This document shows positions 25,653 through 33,577 of a stretch of 64,000 nt of DNA, in pieces. The notes under the pieces were generated by a model. It searched no databases. It had not been told where the DNA came from and was given only the letters and a program-made list of their open reading frames with translations. Made by a program: the position numbers and the translations under genes. Source of the stretch: Flavobacteriaceae bacterium PS02336 (GTDB taxonomy: Bacteria; Bacteroidota; Bacteroidia; Flavobacteriales; Flavobacteriaceae). Numbering within the stretch: position 1 is the first letter of the stretch; every line of letters starts with the position of its first letter. The DNA lies in NCBI GenBank assembly GCA_029960065.1, contig JASCOF010000002.1, positions 1 to 64,000 on the forward strand, in the 5' to 3' direction.

Positions 25653-26060
25653 TTAGTCTTTGGGGACAATTATTGGACAGCAATTTTCATTGGAAACGTT
25701 TGTATTAGAAGTACTGCAACAGGTTTTAAGACCATTTAGCAACATCGTACGGACTTGCAGTAACTCTTTGATTTTGTTATCAATGCGGTTCACCTTTTCT
25801 GCAATCTTATCTGCGATGTTCTGGCAGGTTGCTTCGTTGGCATCTATCATATCGAGCACTTCTGATACTTCGTTTAATGTGAACCCCATGTTTTTGATCC
25901 ACTTGATAGACATGAGCCGTTGAAAAGTTTCTTCCGAATATTCTTTATAGTTGTTCTGCCTCCGCTCTTTTCTGTCAACGGTAATCAAACCCTGTTTTTC
26001 ATAAAACCGGATGGTGTCTTTGGAAAGCCCTGTACGCTCTGATAATTCGCCTATTAACAT
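25653..26060 (-). CDS. MerR-family regulator with C-terminal CC...CC
   Basis: A 135-residue regulator. The N-terminal winged helix is typical (LIGELSERTGLSKDTIRFYE), then comes a dimerisation helix and a Cys-bearing end: Cys79, Cys114-Cys115 and Cys127-Cys128 (KTCCSTS and ENCCPI). Such cysteines bind metal ions in MerR, CadR, PbrR and similar proteins. The gene is divergent from the ACR3 gene with operator 2 between them, and operator 1 stands before the Cys protein and FTR1 fusion at 23176-23209. It therefore appears to control an arsenite exporter and a metal permease together. The inducer is unknown. Confidence 0.88.
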   Translation of the reverse strand: MLIGELSERTGLSKDTIRFYEKQGLITVDRKERRQNNYKEYSEETFQRLMSIKWIKNMGFTLNEVSEVLDMIDANEATCQNIADKIAEKVNRIDNKIKELLQVRTMLLNGLKTCCSTSNTNVSNENCCPIIVPKD

Positions 26061-26088
26061 ATCTGATAAAATTAATCTCTCTTTTTAC

Positions 26089-26122
26089 TTGACAGTGGAC
26101 TACACTCCAACGTTTATCTTTG
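26089..26122 (+). promoter_or_regulatory. MerR-type promoter/operator 2 (ACR3 promoter)
   Basis: TTG at 26089-26091 and TATCTTTG at 26115-26122 are separated by 23 bp. GTGGA-N6-TCCAA at 26095-26110 forms the dyad. Aligned with site 1 (23176-23209), most positions of TTGACnGTnGACTAnACTCC and CGTTTAT-TTTGC-like blocks agree. It lies between merR (leftward) and acr3 (rightward). Confidence 0.8.
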
Positions 26123-26188
26123 CAAAGATAATTAAATATAACTAGCAGGAATTAGTCCACTATAACACATTAAAAAAATACAAAGAAA

Positions 26189-27346
26189 ATGACGAAACAA
26201 GGATGCTCCACAGCGGGCTGTGAACCCGAAACTGTGTCAAATGATATTTCGATATTAGATAGATACCTGACCGTATGGATTTTTCTGGCAATGCTGCTCG
26301 GTGCAGGTGTCAGCCACTTCTTCCAGTCTTCCGCGGAAGCCATAAACGAAACTTTTACAGTTGCAGGACATACCAATCTTCTGCTTGCATTCGGGCTTAT
26401 TCTTATGATGTACCCGCCTTTGGCCGAGGTACGATTTGAGTTGCTTCCGAAAGTATTTAAGGATACAAAAGCCCTTTGGCTTTCTCTTCTACTGAATTGG
26501 ATTGTCGGTCCCCTGATTATGTTTGCCCTTGCCATTGGTTTCTTCGCCTATATAGCTCCTACATTTATCGGCCCCGATGACCGTTGGGCACTTTATATGG
26601 CAGGTCTTTTACTTGTTGGGATAGCCCGTTGCGTGGCTATGGTTCTAATCTGGAACCGTCTGGCAGGTGGCAGCAGCGAATATGGTGCTGCTTTTGTAGC
26701 ATTGAACAGTATTTTCCAGATCATCACATTTGGCTTCTATGCATGGATTTTCATTTCAGTACTGCCCCCATATTTTGGAATGGAAGGTACTATCGTAGAT
26801 GTAGAGTTCAAAGAACTCTTCAACAGTGTGCTGATCTATTTGGGCATACCTTTCGCATTGGGCATTTTCGGACGGATATTTCTCGTAAAAGCAAAAGGGA
26901 ACGAATGGTATGAAAATACGTATTTACCTAAAATAGCCCCACTTGCTGTAATTGCATTGATTTTTACAATTTTTGTCATGTTCAGCCTTCAGGGAGAAAG
27001 AATGCTCACGCAGCCTCTCGATGTACTTTGGATTGCACTGCCTATGTCGGCTTATTTTGTAATCATGTTTTTGGTCAGTTTTTTTATAACACACCGTATG
27101 GGAGTTGATTACCGCAGAAGTGCAACATTAGCATTTACAGCTTCGGGCAATAATTTTGAGCTGGCTATTGCCGTGGGTATTTCTGTATTCGGCATTGCTT
27201 CGCCTGTAGCCTTTGCCACGGCAATCGGCCCCCTTGTGGAGGTTCCTGTCCTGATCAGCCTGGTGCATCTGAGCCTGTATTTCAGGAAACGTTTCTTCCG
27301 TGGAAACGAGGGAGATAATCTGAAGGAAGAGATGATGAAGAAATAG
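26189..27346 (+). CDS. acr3: ACR3-family arsenite efflux transporter
   Basis: A 385-residue transporter with ten membrane segments. The essential ACR3 cysteine is Cys148 in GIARCVAMVLIWN, and the conserved late motif is TASGNNFELAIAVGISVFG. A short extension with Cys6 and Cys11 (KQGCSTAGCEP) may help to capture arsenite. It exports As(III), possibly Sb(III), from the cytoplasm. No ArsR, ArsC or ArsA gene is nearby, and the promoter carries the MerR-type operator 2, so control by the divergent MerR protein is likely. It is followed by an exported aspartoacylase-like gene with its own promoter. Confidence 0.93.
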   Translation: MTKQGCSTAGCEPETVSNDISILDRYLTVWIFLAMLLGAGVSHFFQSSAEAINETFTVAGHTNLLLAFGLILMMYPPLAEVRFELLPKVFKDTKALWLSLLLNWIVGPLIMFALAIGFFAYIAPTFIGPDDRWALYMAGLLLVGIARCVAMVLIWNRLAGGSSEYGAAFVALNSIFQIITFGFYAWIFISVLPPYFGMEGTIVDVEFKELFNSVLIYLGIPFALGIFGRIFLVKAKGNEWYENTYLPKIAPLAVIALIFTIFVMFSLQGERMLTQPLDVLWIALPMSAYFVIMFLVSFFITHRMGVDYRRSATLAFTASGNNFELAIAVGISVFGIASPVAFATAIGPLVEVPVLISLVHLSLYFRKRFFRGNEGDNLKEEMMKK

Positions 27347-27357
27347 CGGGAACATAG

Positions 27358-27389
27358 TTTGCCTGTCTTTGCTGACTTCGCTATATTTG
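27358..27389 (+). promoter_or_regulatory. Consensus Bacteroidota promoter
   Basis: TTTG at 27358-27361, a 20-bp spacer and TATATTTG at 27382-27389 fit the -33/-7 consensus. The ATG at 27418 lies 28 bases downstream, which supports this start over the GTG at 27412. Confidence 0.65.
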
Positions 27390-27417
27390 CAACATAATTG
27401 CATTAGTTAAAGTGTAC

Positions 27418-28476
27418 ATGAAAAGATTATCATTTTTAATATTCGTATTATTTTTATTTCAGGCAGCCCAGGCTCAAAAACAAACATTGGAAAAAATAAT
27501 AAAAGGTGAAAAATCGGTGGTTAAAGACACCGTTTTTAAAGTAAGTACAACCGACAACGTTTCAGTAGATATACCTGTAACAATTATCAACGGAGCTGAA
27601 AAAGGGCCTACATTTACAATTATTGCAGGCATACATGGAATGGAGTATCCTACGATAATGTCTCTCTTAGAACTTCGAAAGGAAATCGATCCACGCAAGT
27701 TAAAAGGGAACCTGATCATTATACCGATTGTTAATGTACAGTCTTTTTATAAGCGTACACCTTTTATAAATCCATTGGATAATCTCAACCTTAACCGGGT
27801 TTTCCCCGGAAGTGCCGACGGAACCATTACTGAAGTTATGGCTGACTGGATGACAAAAGAAGTGTTTGCAGTCACCGATGTTTTATTGGATATGCATGGA
27901 GGGGACGTAGGCGAAGACCTAATTCCCTTTATGTGCTATTACGAGAACAAAGAATTCAAGCAGCAAACGGAACTGGCATCAAGATTAAGCGAAATAAGTG
28001 GGTTTGATACGGTTGTTTCCTATCCCTACATACTACCTGCAGACAAACCCGCAATGTATGCTTTTAAACAGGCGGTAAGACAGGGTATCACCGCACTGAG
28101 TATAGAAATCGGGAAATTGGGAAACTGGAGTAAGTCAGAAATCTCGATGACCAAAGATGGTATCTACAGGATGATGACTGAGTTGAAAATGTACGAAAAT
28201 AAGCAGGTGAAACCTGTTCAGTCAGCAAAGATCCATTACAACAGACAGGCATACGTGTCGGTTCCGGTTCAAGGTATTTTTTACAGCAATGTAAAAGCAG
28301 GTGATAAGGTTAAAAAAGATGCAGAAATTGGATATATTACCGATATTTTCGGGAACGAAATCCAAAAAATAGTGGCTCCCGAAAGTGGTACTGTACTTTA
28401 CAAAGTTGGTACACCTCCGGTAAATAAAGGAGAAACATTGTTTTGTATAGGCTTTCAGGTCAAAGAAGGTTTTTAA
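27418..28476 (+). CDS. Exported aspartoacylase/succinylglutamate desuccinylase family protein
   Basis: A 352-residue protein with a signal peptide (FLIFVLFLFQAAQAQ). Zinc-ligand motifs of the AstE/AspA branch of M14-like hydrolases are visible: GIHGMEYP (His and Glu) and LLDMHGGDVGED (second His). A C-terminal beta domain with IQKIVAPESGTVLYK resembles a lipoyl-like fold often seen in this group. It probably hydrolyses an amide bond of a small N-acyl compound in the periplasm. The gene has its own promoter and terminator and lies behind acr3; any link to metals is unproven. Confidence 0.8.
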   Translation: MKRLSFLIFVLFLFQAAQAQKQTLEKIIKGEKSVVKDTVFKVSTTDNVSVDIPVTIINGAEKGPTFTIIAGIHGMEYPTIMSLLELRKEIDPRKLKGNLIIIPIVNVQSFYKRTPFINPLDNLNLNRVFPGSADGTITEVMADWMTKEVFAVTDVLLDMHGGDVGEDLIPFMCYYENKEFKQQTELASRLSEISGFDTVVSYPYILPADKPAMYAFKQAVRQGITALSIEIGKLGNWSKSEISMTKDGIYRMMTELKMYENKQVKPVQSAKIHYNRQAYVSVPVQGIFYSNVKAGDKVKKDAEIGYITDIFGNEIQKIVAPESGTVLYKVGTPPVNKGETLFCIGFQVKEGF

Positions 28477-28498
28477 CCAAACCCAAATCCATTTTATG

Positions 28499-28526
28499 GC
28501 TCCGTATATATACGGGGCTTTTTTTA
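28499..28526 (+). terminator. Intrinsic terminator
   Basis: GCTCCGTATATATACGGGGC forms an 8-bp stem with one T-G pair and a TATA loop, followed by T7. Confidence 0.75.
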
Positions 28527-28644
28527 TGTCAATACTGAATGCGATAAAGACAAACACTACCTTTCAAAGCCAATGACTTCCACTTATATCTATTCCAAAA
28601 TCAGGCTTTGTAAATTCGATTTCGACAGAAAAATTGAGCATCAT

Positions 28645-28956
28645 ATGGAAGTAATTGCAATACAAAAATCCGCATTGGACAGTTTGAATAATGAGTTGAA
28701 GGATCTTTTAGAACTGACTGAAAACACAACCCGAAAATACACCCCTATTTTCAGGGAAGAGAAATGGCTGGATAACCAGGAGGTATGCCTGATGCTGGGT
28801 ATTACGAAACGTAGTTTACAGACTTATAAGGACAAAGGATTGTTACCTTATTCCAGGCTGAATAGAAAAAATTATTTTAAACTTTCGGATGTTCAGGCTT
28901 TACTACAAGCCGGTCAGCCGTACAATACCTATAATGATGGATTTACTGACGAATGA
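28645..28956 (+). CDS. Helix-turn-helix protein (excisionase/MerR-like fold)
   Basis: A 103-residue protein: an N-terminal helix region (LDSLNNELKDLLEL) and a helix-turn-helix with WLDNQEVCLMLGITKRSLQT and YKDKGLLPYSRLNRKNYFKL, the pattern of small excisionase-like DNA-binding proteins common in Bacteroidota mobile elements. ATG 28645 is chosen because it opens the family-typical sequence; an in-frame ATG at 28573 would add 24 atypical residues. It overlaps the next, similar gene by 23 bases. Probable role in excision or regulation of the element. Confidence 0.75.
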   Translation: MEVIAIQKSALDSLNNELKDLLELTENTTRKYTPIFREEKWLDNQEVCLMLGITKRSLQTYKDKGLLPYSRLNRKNYFKLSDVQALLQAGQPYNTYNDGFTDE

Positions 28957-29242
28957 AACCCTGGAAATCATCCAACAACAGGAAATGGTAGCACAATTGC
29001 GAAGTCGAATCGAAGACATTCTGAAAAACTATCGTCCGGTAATGAACGGAGAGATTTATCTTTCAGGCGAAGATATATGCAGACTGCTCCATATCAGCAA
29101 AAGAACGCTACAACAATACAGGGATGATCATATTTTGCCGTACATACAGATTGGAGGCAAGATCCTTTATAAGGAATCAGATCTTTTTTTGGAATTAGAA
29201 AAGCATTACACCGGAAAAACTTCTATCAATGATAACTCCTGA
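28934..29242 (+). CDS. Second helix-turn-helix protein, paralogue of the first
   Basis: A 102-residue protein with the same layout: a helical N-terminus (EMVAQLRSRIEDILKNY) and an excisionase-like helix-turn-helix (LSGEDICRLLHISKRTLQQY, YIQIGGKILYKESDL). The start codon lies inside the preceding gene (overlap 28934-28956), which suggests coupled translation. The pair may form a heteromer or bind different sites of the element. ATG 28934 or 28937 can serve as start. Confidence 0.75.
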   Translation: MMDLLTNETLEIIQQQEMVAQLRSRIEDILKNYRPVMNGEIYLSGEDICRLLHISKRTLQQYRDDHILPYIQIGGKILYKESDLFLELEKHYTGKTSINDNS

Positions 29243-29963
29243 ATTTTCTTTTCAGATAATAATAACGAAATAGTAAACGGTCGTACCATAGAGTAAAAAG
29301 TAACAATCCTACTGGAAGAACAAGCATTCTCAGACCAAAATACGGATAAGAGAATCCTCCTATTATACATCCCAAAAAGAAACAGGATATGATAGCCAGC
29401 TTTAAAAATATATTTTTATTTAATTGTATCCTTGCTGGACGATCTCTATAAAAGAACAGTTGAGACAGTTCTATACCTAAATCTGTAAATAATCCCGTCA
29501 AGTGTGTTGTTCTCACCACAGATTGAGATACCCTAGTCACCAATGCATTCTGTAATCCCATGGCGAAAAGCAGAGAGGAAGATAGAAGAATTGAAAATCC
29601 AGGACATTTGTTAGGTGATAAAAATGCTGAAATGCTAATTGCCAAGAATATAGATATTTCGATGAATATGGGTATAACATAAGAAATTTGCGGTTTGTAT
29701 TTTGAAACCCATTCCATGATAAGACTTGATACGAATGCACCAAACAAAAAAAACAAAATGTAGAATAAATAAGCAACAGCCATTTTGTAATTTCTTAAAA
29801 CAAGTTCTTCAGAAAAAAACGCAAAATGTCCTGTCACATTCGTTGTTAACGTATGTAATTCCAGAACGCCCGTAATATTTACTATGCCTGCTACACCTGA
29901 TAATATTGAAGCTAATTTCAAATTGTGTGTATATGTCCGACCTTTACCTCTATGCCTAAACAT
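29226..29963 (-). CDS. YoaK/DUF1275 family membrane protein
   Basis: A 245-residue protein with about six membrane helices. Motifs of the DUF1275 family are visible: ASILSGVAGIVNITGVLELH with TNVTGHFAFF, the internal LFAMGLQNALVTRVS and VRTTHLTGLFTDLGIELSQL. Function of the family is unknown; some members are suggested transporters. It is convergent with the second helix-turn-helix gene, overlapping its last 17 bases, and stands alone on its strand. Confidence 0.8.
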   Translation of the reverse strand: MFRHRGKGRTYTHNLKLASILSGVAGIVNITGVLELHTLTTNVTGHFAFFSEELVLRNYKMAVAYLFYILFFLFGAFVSSLIMEWVSKYKPQISYVIPIFIEISIFLAISISAFLSPNKCPGFSILLSSSLLFAMGLQNALVTRVSQSVVRTTHLTGLFTDLGIELSQLFFYRDRPARIQLNKNIFLKLAIISCFFLGCIIGGFSYPYFGLRMLVLPVGLLLFTLWYDRLLFRYYYLKRKFRSYH

Positions 29964-30018
29964 CTATTGATTTGTTTAGTACAAATTTACAAAACTGACT
30001 TTCTTTAACAGTCGAATA

Positions 30019-30049
30019 TTGTATATAATAGACAACATGCTTATCTTTG
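30019..30049 (+). promoter_or_regulatory. Promoter of the structured leader
   Basis: TTG at 30019-30021, a 20-bp spacer and TATCTTTG at 30042-30049 are an excellent Bacteroidota promoter. The next start codon is at 30274, leaving an untranslated leader of about 215 bases. Confidence 0.7.
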
Positions 30050-30082
30050 CTTAGTAAAATATAAAAATCTTAAAGTGTTTTT

Positions 30083-30240
30083 GCTTTAAGTCTTGGTACT
30101 GAAAACTGGTAATTTTTAAGACAACAAGACGATAAGGAAGAACGCTCACGCTATAGGCGTGGGCGCTCGCTTATTCGTTGTCGGGTATACCAGTGCCTCA
30201 GTATCGGTAAGTTGTAGTTGCCTACGCTTCTTTTTTTGTG
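30083..30240 (+). ncRNA. Structured 5' leader RNA, unknown class
   Basis: Nested pairings are visible. GGTACTG pairs with CAGTATC-type sequence near 30197; GACAAC near 30119 pairs with GTTGTC near 30175; and within it CGCTCACGC pairs with GCGTGGGCG around a TATAG loop (about 30143-30166). A later TTGCCT / AGGCAA pair encloses a T-rich loop before the start codon. The whole lies between a strong promoter and a receiver-domain gene. It may be a cis-regulatory RNA or an attenuator. No known riboswitch was recognised. Confidence 0.5.
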
Positions 30241-30273
30241 CAGGCAATCCATTAATTAAATACTGATATAAAT

Positions 30274-30666
30274 ATGGAAACTGGTATAGCACAACAAAAA
30301 ATTACGCTCGCTTTTATCAATGAAAAAAGTCCGATATTGGATTTAATCTCTGATGGTCTAACCGCTTCAGGATTTGAAGTCACATTCCAATCCGAAACAA
30401 TCGAAGATGGATTATTTCAGTTAGCTTCCTTGAAAGAACTTCCGGAAGTCTGCATCATTGACCTTGATTTTTATGATAACCAGATAATTTCAAAACTTCA
30501 AAAATTAAGAGCTAAATATCCTACAGTCAAACTGATTTCTCATAGCGATATTGACAATGAGAAAATAGGTAAAACTCTTTTAGATATTGGTTTTTCTAGT
30601 TGTTTGTTGGTTGGCTGTGATGTTGATGATTTTAGGAGAGTTATAGACAAGATTGTAACTTTATGA
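30274..30666 (+). CDS. Single-domain receiver-like protein
   Basis: A 130-residue protein with the alternating fold of a response-regulator receiver: KITLAFINEKSPILDLISDG at the start, Asp63 and Asp65 in CIIDLDFYDN as phospho-acceptor candidates, and KLISHSD at the position of the conserved Ser/Thr. The early acidic pair is weak (NEK) and the conserved Lys is not evident, so it may not be phosphorylated. There is no output domain. It is transcribed with a long structured leader. Similar orphan receivers occur in Bacteroidota mobile elements; function unknown. Confidence 0.65.
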   Translation: METGIAQQKITLAFINEKSPILDLISDGLTASGFEVTFQSETIEDGLFQLASLKELPEVCIIDLDFYDNQIISKLQKLRAKYPTVKLISHSDIDNEKIGKTLLDIGFSSCLLVGCDVDDFRRVIDKIVTL

Positions 30667-30837
30667 GTTTAACATTCGTACATTTCTCTCGAAAGCAAGG
30701 GCTTCCGGTTTTCACTACAAAGGTATATTTTACCTGGTCTGGTTTGACAGAAACCATATCATATATCCTGAAGGTAAATAGCTACAAATATAGCCCTCCA
30801 TTTGGAAAGCTATATTTAAATAGGATCATCTTCCTGT

Positions 30838-31356
30838 TTACTTGAACTCAGCTTTGTAAATATTAATGATCATATTATCTAATGGGTTGTTTACAACATA
30901 TTTACTTTTTTTATAGTCCATTATAATAATTTCAAAATCGTTTAACGCAAGCATTTTCTTTCCCGAAATATCAATGATCTTATTGGTATAGGATTCAAGC
31001 AGTCTTAGTTTATCCGAATCGCTGATCAGAGAAGCGTCCAGATATATTTTATTGTATTTAAACCTGAACTGATTAGCCATCGTTTCGGAATCTCTGGATT
31101 GAGGGATTGTTTTTTTGATGCCCTCCCTGTAAATCACATTATTGTTATAGACGATTTCAAAAAAGTAGATTTTTGAAGTTTCATTCAGATAATTATCGAC
31201 CGTCTTTTCCGGGATTTCACCGTAAGGGTTGTCTTTGTTTATAAAAAGTTCATCCAGATTATTTTGTATCGATGTTACAGTTGGCGTTTGGGCTTGAATT
31301 TCCGGAACAAAAAGCGATAGTGTCAACAGCATGAATACCGTAGCTCTTTTTTTCAT
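30838..31356 (-). CDS. Exported protein of unknown function
   Basis: A 172-residue protein with a clear signal peptide (TVFMLLTLSLFVPEIQAQ). The mature part shows no recognised domain; it is rich in Asn, Asp, Lys and Ile, as in many small secreted flavobacterial proteins. It is leftward and alone, 111 bases before the next leftward gene. I see no metal-binding or catalytic motif. The gene is probably real, judging from its signal peptide and intact frame. Confidence 0.65.
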   Translation of the reverse strand: MKKRATVFMLLTLSLFVPEIQAQTPTVTSIQNNLDELFINKDNPYGEIPEKTVDNYLNETSKIYFFEIVYNNNVIYREGIKKTIPQSRDSETMANQFRFKYNKIYLDASLISDSDKLRLLESYTNKIIDISGKKMLALNDFEIIIMDYKKSKYVVNNPLDNMIINIYKAEFK

Positions 31357-31467
31357 ATTTAATGATTTGTGTTAATTTATATGCTATACATCAGTGCCAT
31401 TTTCTTGGCTGCTTTAAAAATTAATGGTTATGAACAAGGTTAATCAAAATCACTGGCTTCTGAAAAC

Positions 31468-32190
31468 CTAAATTCTGCTAAAATCCGTATGGCTATCATA
31501 ATGAAGAATCTCTATCTGAGAAGGATGTACATCAACCGATTGGTAACCATCCTGATCAACTCTACAAGCTTCCGGATTACACATTGAATGATAAGAAGAT
31601 ACGGCGATCTTTCCCCATGGATATTCATAAAAGGTATTTAGATAACCGGGATCCAGGTTACATTTGAGTATCATGGGGCTTCCCAGACTCTTTATTATGT
31701 TTGAAATATTATCGCATTCATAAAAAGGCATGTAAATCTGCTCCCCTCCGAAATTTACCAATAAAGGTTCAGCTCCACCATTGTACAGAGCTGATGTGGT
31801 AAAATTGAAAAATAGATAATTATCCCTAGACTGCTGTTGCCTGTGGTCAAAATGATTGTCCCATTTGTCCTGTACGATCTGCAATTCGGTATCTGAAAAC
31901 AGATGTCCATGGTCTTTAATGAAACTGCGTCTTATTTCTTCTCCTATCCTGCATGTAAGTCCCGATTTAAGAATCTGCTCAGGAACGGCTCTTGTATAAT
32001 GAAATCCTTTGATCCTGCCATTAAGGCAAAATTCATTTACTTCTTGCACCAATAAAGCAACCTCTCTATCTTCCATTAGGTCATCTAGGAAGTCTGTTTC
32101 TAAAAAATTATTTCTGACTTTTTTTAGCCTTTGTAGGTAAGCATCAGGAATGCCTGAGAGATTATTTAGATTTATCGCCTGATCGGTCAT
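31468..32190 (-). CDS. Unknown protein, weakly ADP-ribosyltransferase-like
   Basis: A 240-residue soluble protein. The segment IKGFHYTRAVPEQILKSGLT follows a pattern (F-H-Y/F-T-x(n)-I-L-x-x-G-L) seen in DarT-like and RNA 2'-phosphotransferase-like ADP-ribosyltransferase folds, and NYLFFNFTTSALYNGGAEPL with VNFGGEQIYMPFYECDN could form the later strands. No complete catalytic triad can be assigned, so this is only a hint. It lies 79 bases downstream of the tandem-repeat protein gene on the same strand and may be in one operon with it; a toxin-partner pair is one possibility. Confidence 0.5.
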   Translation of the reverse strand: MTDQAINLNNLSGIPDAYLQRLKKVRNNFLETDFLDDLMEDREVALLVQEVNEFCLNGRIKGFHYTRAVPEQILKSGLTCRIGEEIRRSFIKDHGHLFSDTELQIVQDKWDNHFDHRQQQSRDNYLFFNFTTSALYNGGAEPLLVNFGGEQIYMPFYECDNISNIIKSLGSPMILKCNLDPGYLNTFYEYPWGKIAVSSYHSMCNPEACRVDQDGYQSVDVHPSQIEILHYDSHTDFSRI

Positions 32191-32269
32191 CTATAAGTTT
32201 AAAGTATCGCACAGGTTGAACTGTCTTCCATAGTTTAGAAAACAGTTCAACACGCACTGGTTTGTGACA

Positions 32270-32749
32270 TTAATATAATTCCTCGTATCCTTTGTCAGTC
32301 AACTGCAAACATTCCATAGGTTCCTGCTCATAGGTGATAAGCCCCTGATCAATCAGGCTGTTTACCGCATCTGCAAATAAATTTTTCTCCACCGGATTCA
32401 ACTTCTGTAGGATGTTATGATTAATGTTCCTCATCATTACGATATGACCCGATTTTGAGTGTTGCTTTTCGAAAGCATCCATCACCAATTTTCCAATCTG
32501 CTCGGTGGTCTTGCTGTTTTTATACAATTGACCGTAACCAAGATCGGTAAGTCGAAGACACTCAGATCCTCCGCCATTTTCATACGTTACATATTGTTTG
32601 TCAATTAGCGATTGAATCGCAATATCTGCCTCCTGTCTTTGTTTAGGATTAAGGTTTTTGAACAGACCGAAGTTCAGACTTCTCATCATCAGGATATGGG
32701 TTGGCTTAGAATTCGTCTTTTCAAATTCGGCCATTATCAATTCTTCCAT
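32270..32749 (-). CDS. Tandem-duplicated winged-helix-like protein
   Basis: A 159-residue protein made of two copies of one unit of about 72 residues: LIMAEFEKTNSKPTHILMMR ... LNPKQRQEADIAIQSLIDKQ ... CLRLTDLGYGQLY, then LVMDAFEKQHSKSGHIVMMR ... LNPVEKNLFADAVNSLIDQG ... CLQLTDKGYEELY. The unit ends like a winged helix (SLIDxxxxTYE...LxLTDxGY), suggesting DNA or protein binding with two wings in one chain. It is the first gene of a two-gene leftward unit with the ART-like protein. Function unknown; duplication is certain. Confidence 0.65.
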   Translation of the reverse strand: MEELIMAEFEKTNSKPTHILMMRSLNFGLFKNLNPKQRQEADIAIQSLIDKQYVTYENGGGSECLRLTDLGYGQLYKNSKTTEQIGKLVMDAFEKQHSKSGHIVMMRNINHNILQKLNPVEKNLFADAVNSLIDQGLITYEQEPMECLQLTDKGYEELY

Positions 32750-32859
32750 AATGTTATTTCTACATAGATTAATAAATGTGTGCCACTTTTTTGTGAAATG
32801 GCATTGTGCTAATTTACGAAAAAATGGTCTGGAATGAATGGACAGAAACGAAGTTGTTC

Positions 32860-33387
32860 TTATACTTTTTCAATTTTGTAAACTAAACTTTTTTCATCAT
32901 TCGGCACATCAGCTAATCTGTCAAATAAATTCATTTTGCTTTTTTCTAATACTCTTATCGAAGCCGAATGTTTTGGTCTGACTAGAGCATAGATTTCATT
33001 AAATCGTAATTCAAAAAAAGCATAATCAATAGCGTTTTCTGCAAGTTCTGTTGCATAACCTTTTCCCCAGTAATTTTTATCAAACCTATAACCTAGATTT
33101 AGCCTTGTTTCTTCCCCATATTTCATATAGGAAACACCTCCAAATCCAATCACAAAATTTGGATTATTTATTTCGCAAATTTTCCACGAACCAAAATTAT
33201 TTTCAATCCAATGTTTTAAGATGTTTTCAAAAGCCTTGTTTGCTTTTTCATAATTCATGGCTCCGTCGGGATTATACAGATTAGTGTCAGGGTCAGAGTT
33301 GATTTCATAAAATCTTCGAAAATCATCTCTGTTTGGTTTTTCAAAAATTAAATGTGTTGATTTTTTTACCATTTTGTAGTATTTCAT
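32860..33387 (-). CDS. GNAT N-acetyltransferase, RimJ/RimL-like
   Basis: A 175-residue acetyltransferase of the type that acts on protein N-termini or small amines: an N-terminal LIFEKPNRDDFRRFYEINSD, a central IGFGGVSYMKYGEETRLNLG, the acetyl-CoA loop RFDKNYWGKGYATELAENA and a final ALVRPKHSASIRVLEKSKM. It lies leftward in a set of single-gene units separated by hairpin repeats (copies at 33475, 34203 and 34938). Substrate unknown. Confidence 0.88.
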   Translation of the reverse strand: MKYYKMVKKSTHLIFEKPNRDDFRRFYEINSDPDTNLYNPDGAMNYEKANKAFENILKHWIENNFGSWKICEINNPNFVIGFGGVSYMKYGEETRLNLGYRFDKNYWGKGYATELAENAIDYAFFELRFNEIYALVRPKHSASIRVLEKSKMNLFDRLADVPNDEKSLVYKIEKV

Positions 33388-33474
33388 ACATAAACTTCAT
33401 TGCGTCTCTTCTATGAACAAATTTAAAGATTTAAAAACTCGCTTTGGATATAATCCAGTTAAAATCCAACGTCA

Positions 33475-33524
33475 ATCAAGCGACGTTCTTTTCCTTCTTC
33501 TTGGGTCACTGTGTGAAAAGAAGT
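33475..33524. repeat. Hairpin intergenic repeat, copy 1
   Basis: Contains AATCAAGCGACGTTCTTTT, shared with copies 2 and 3, and an imperfect stem CTTCTTCTTGG / AAAAGAAG. It lies downstream of the 33578-34135 gene and upstream of the GNAT gene at 32860-33387. The rest of the 190-base gap holds nothing recognised. Confidence 0.6.
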
Positions 33525-33577
33525 TACTTGTTTATCAGCTATTTTGCAAAACAGCTTGTTGTGCATGCGGTATTTTA

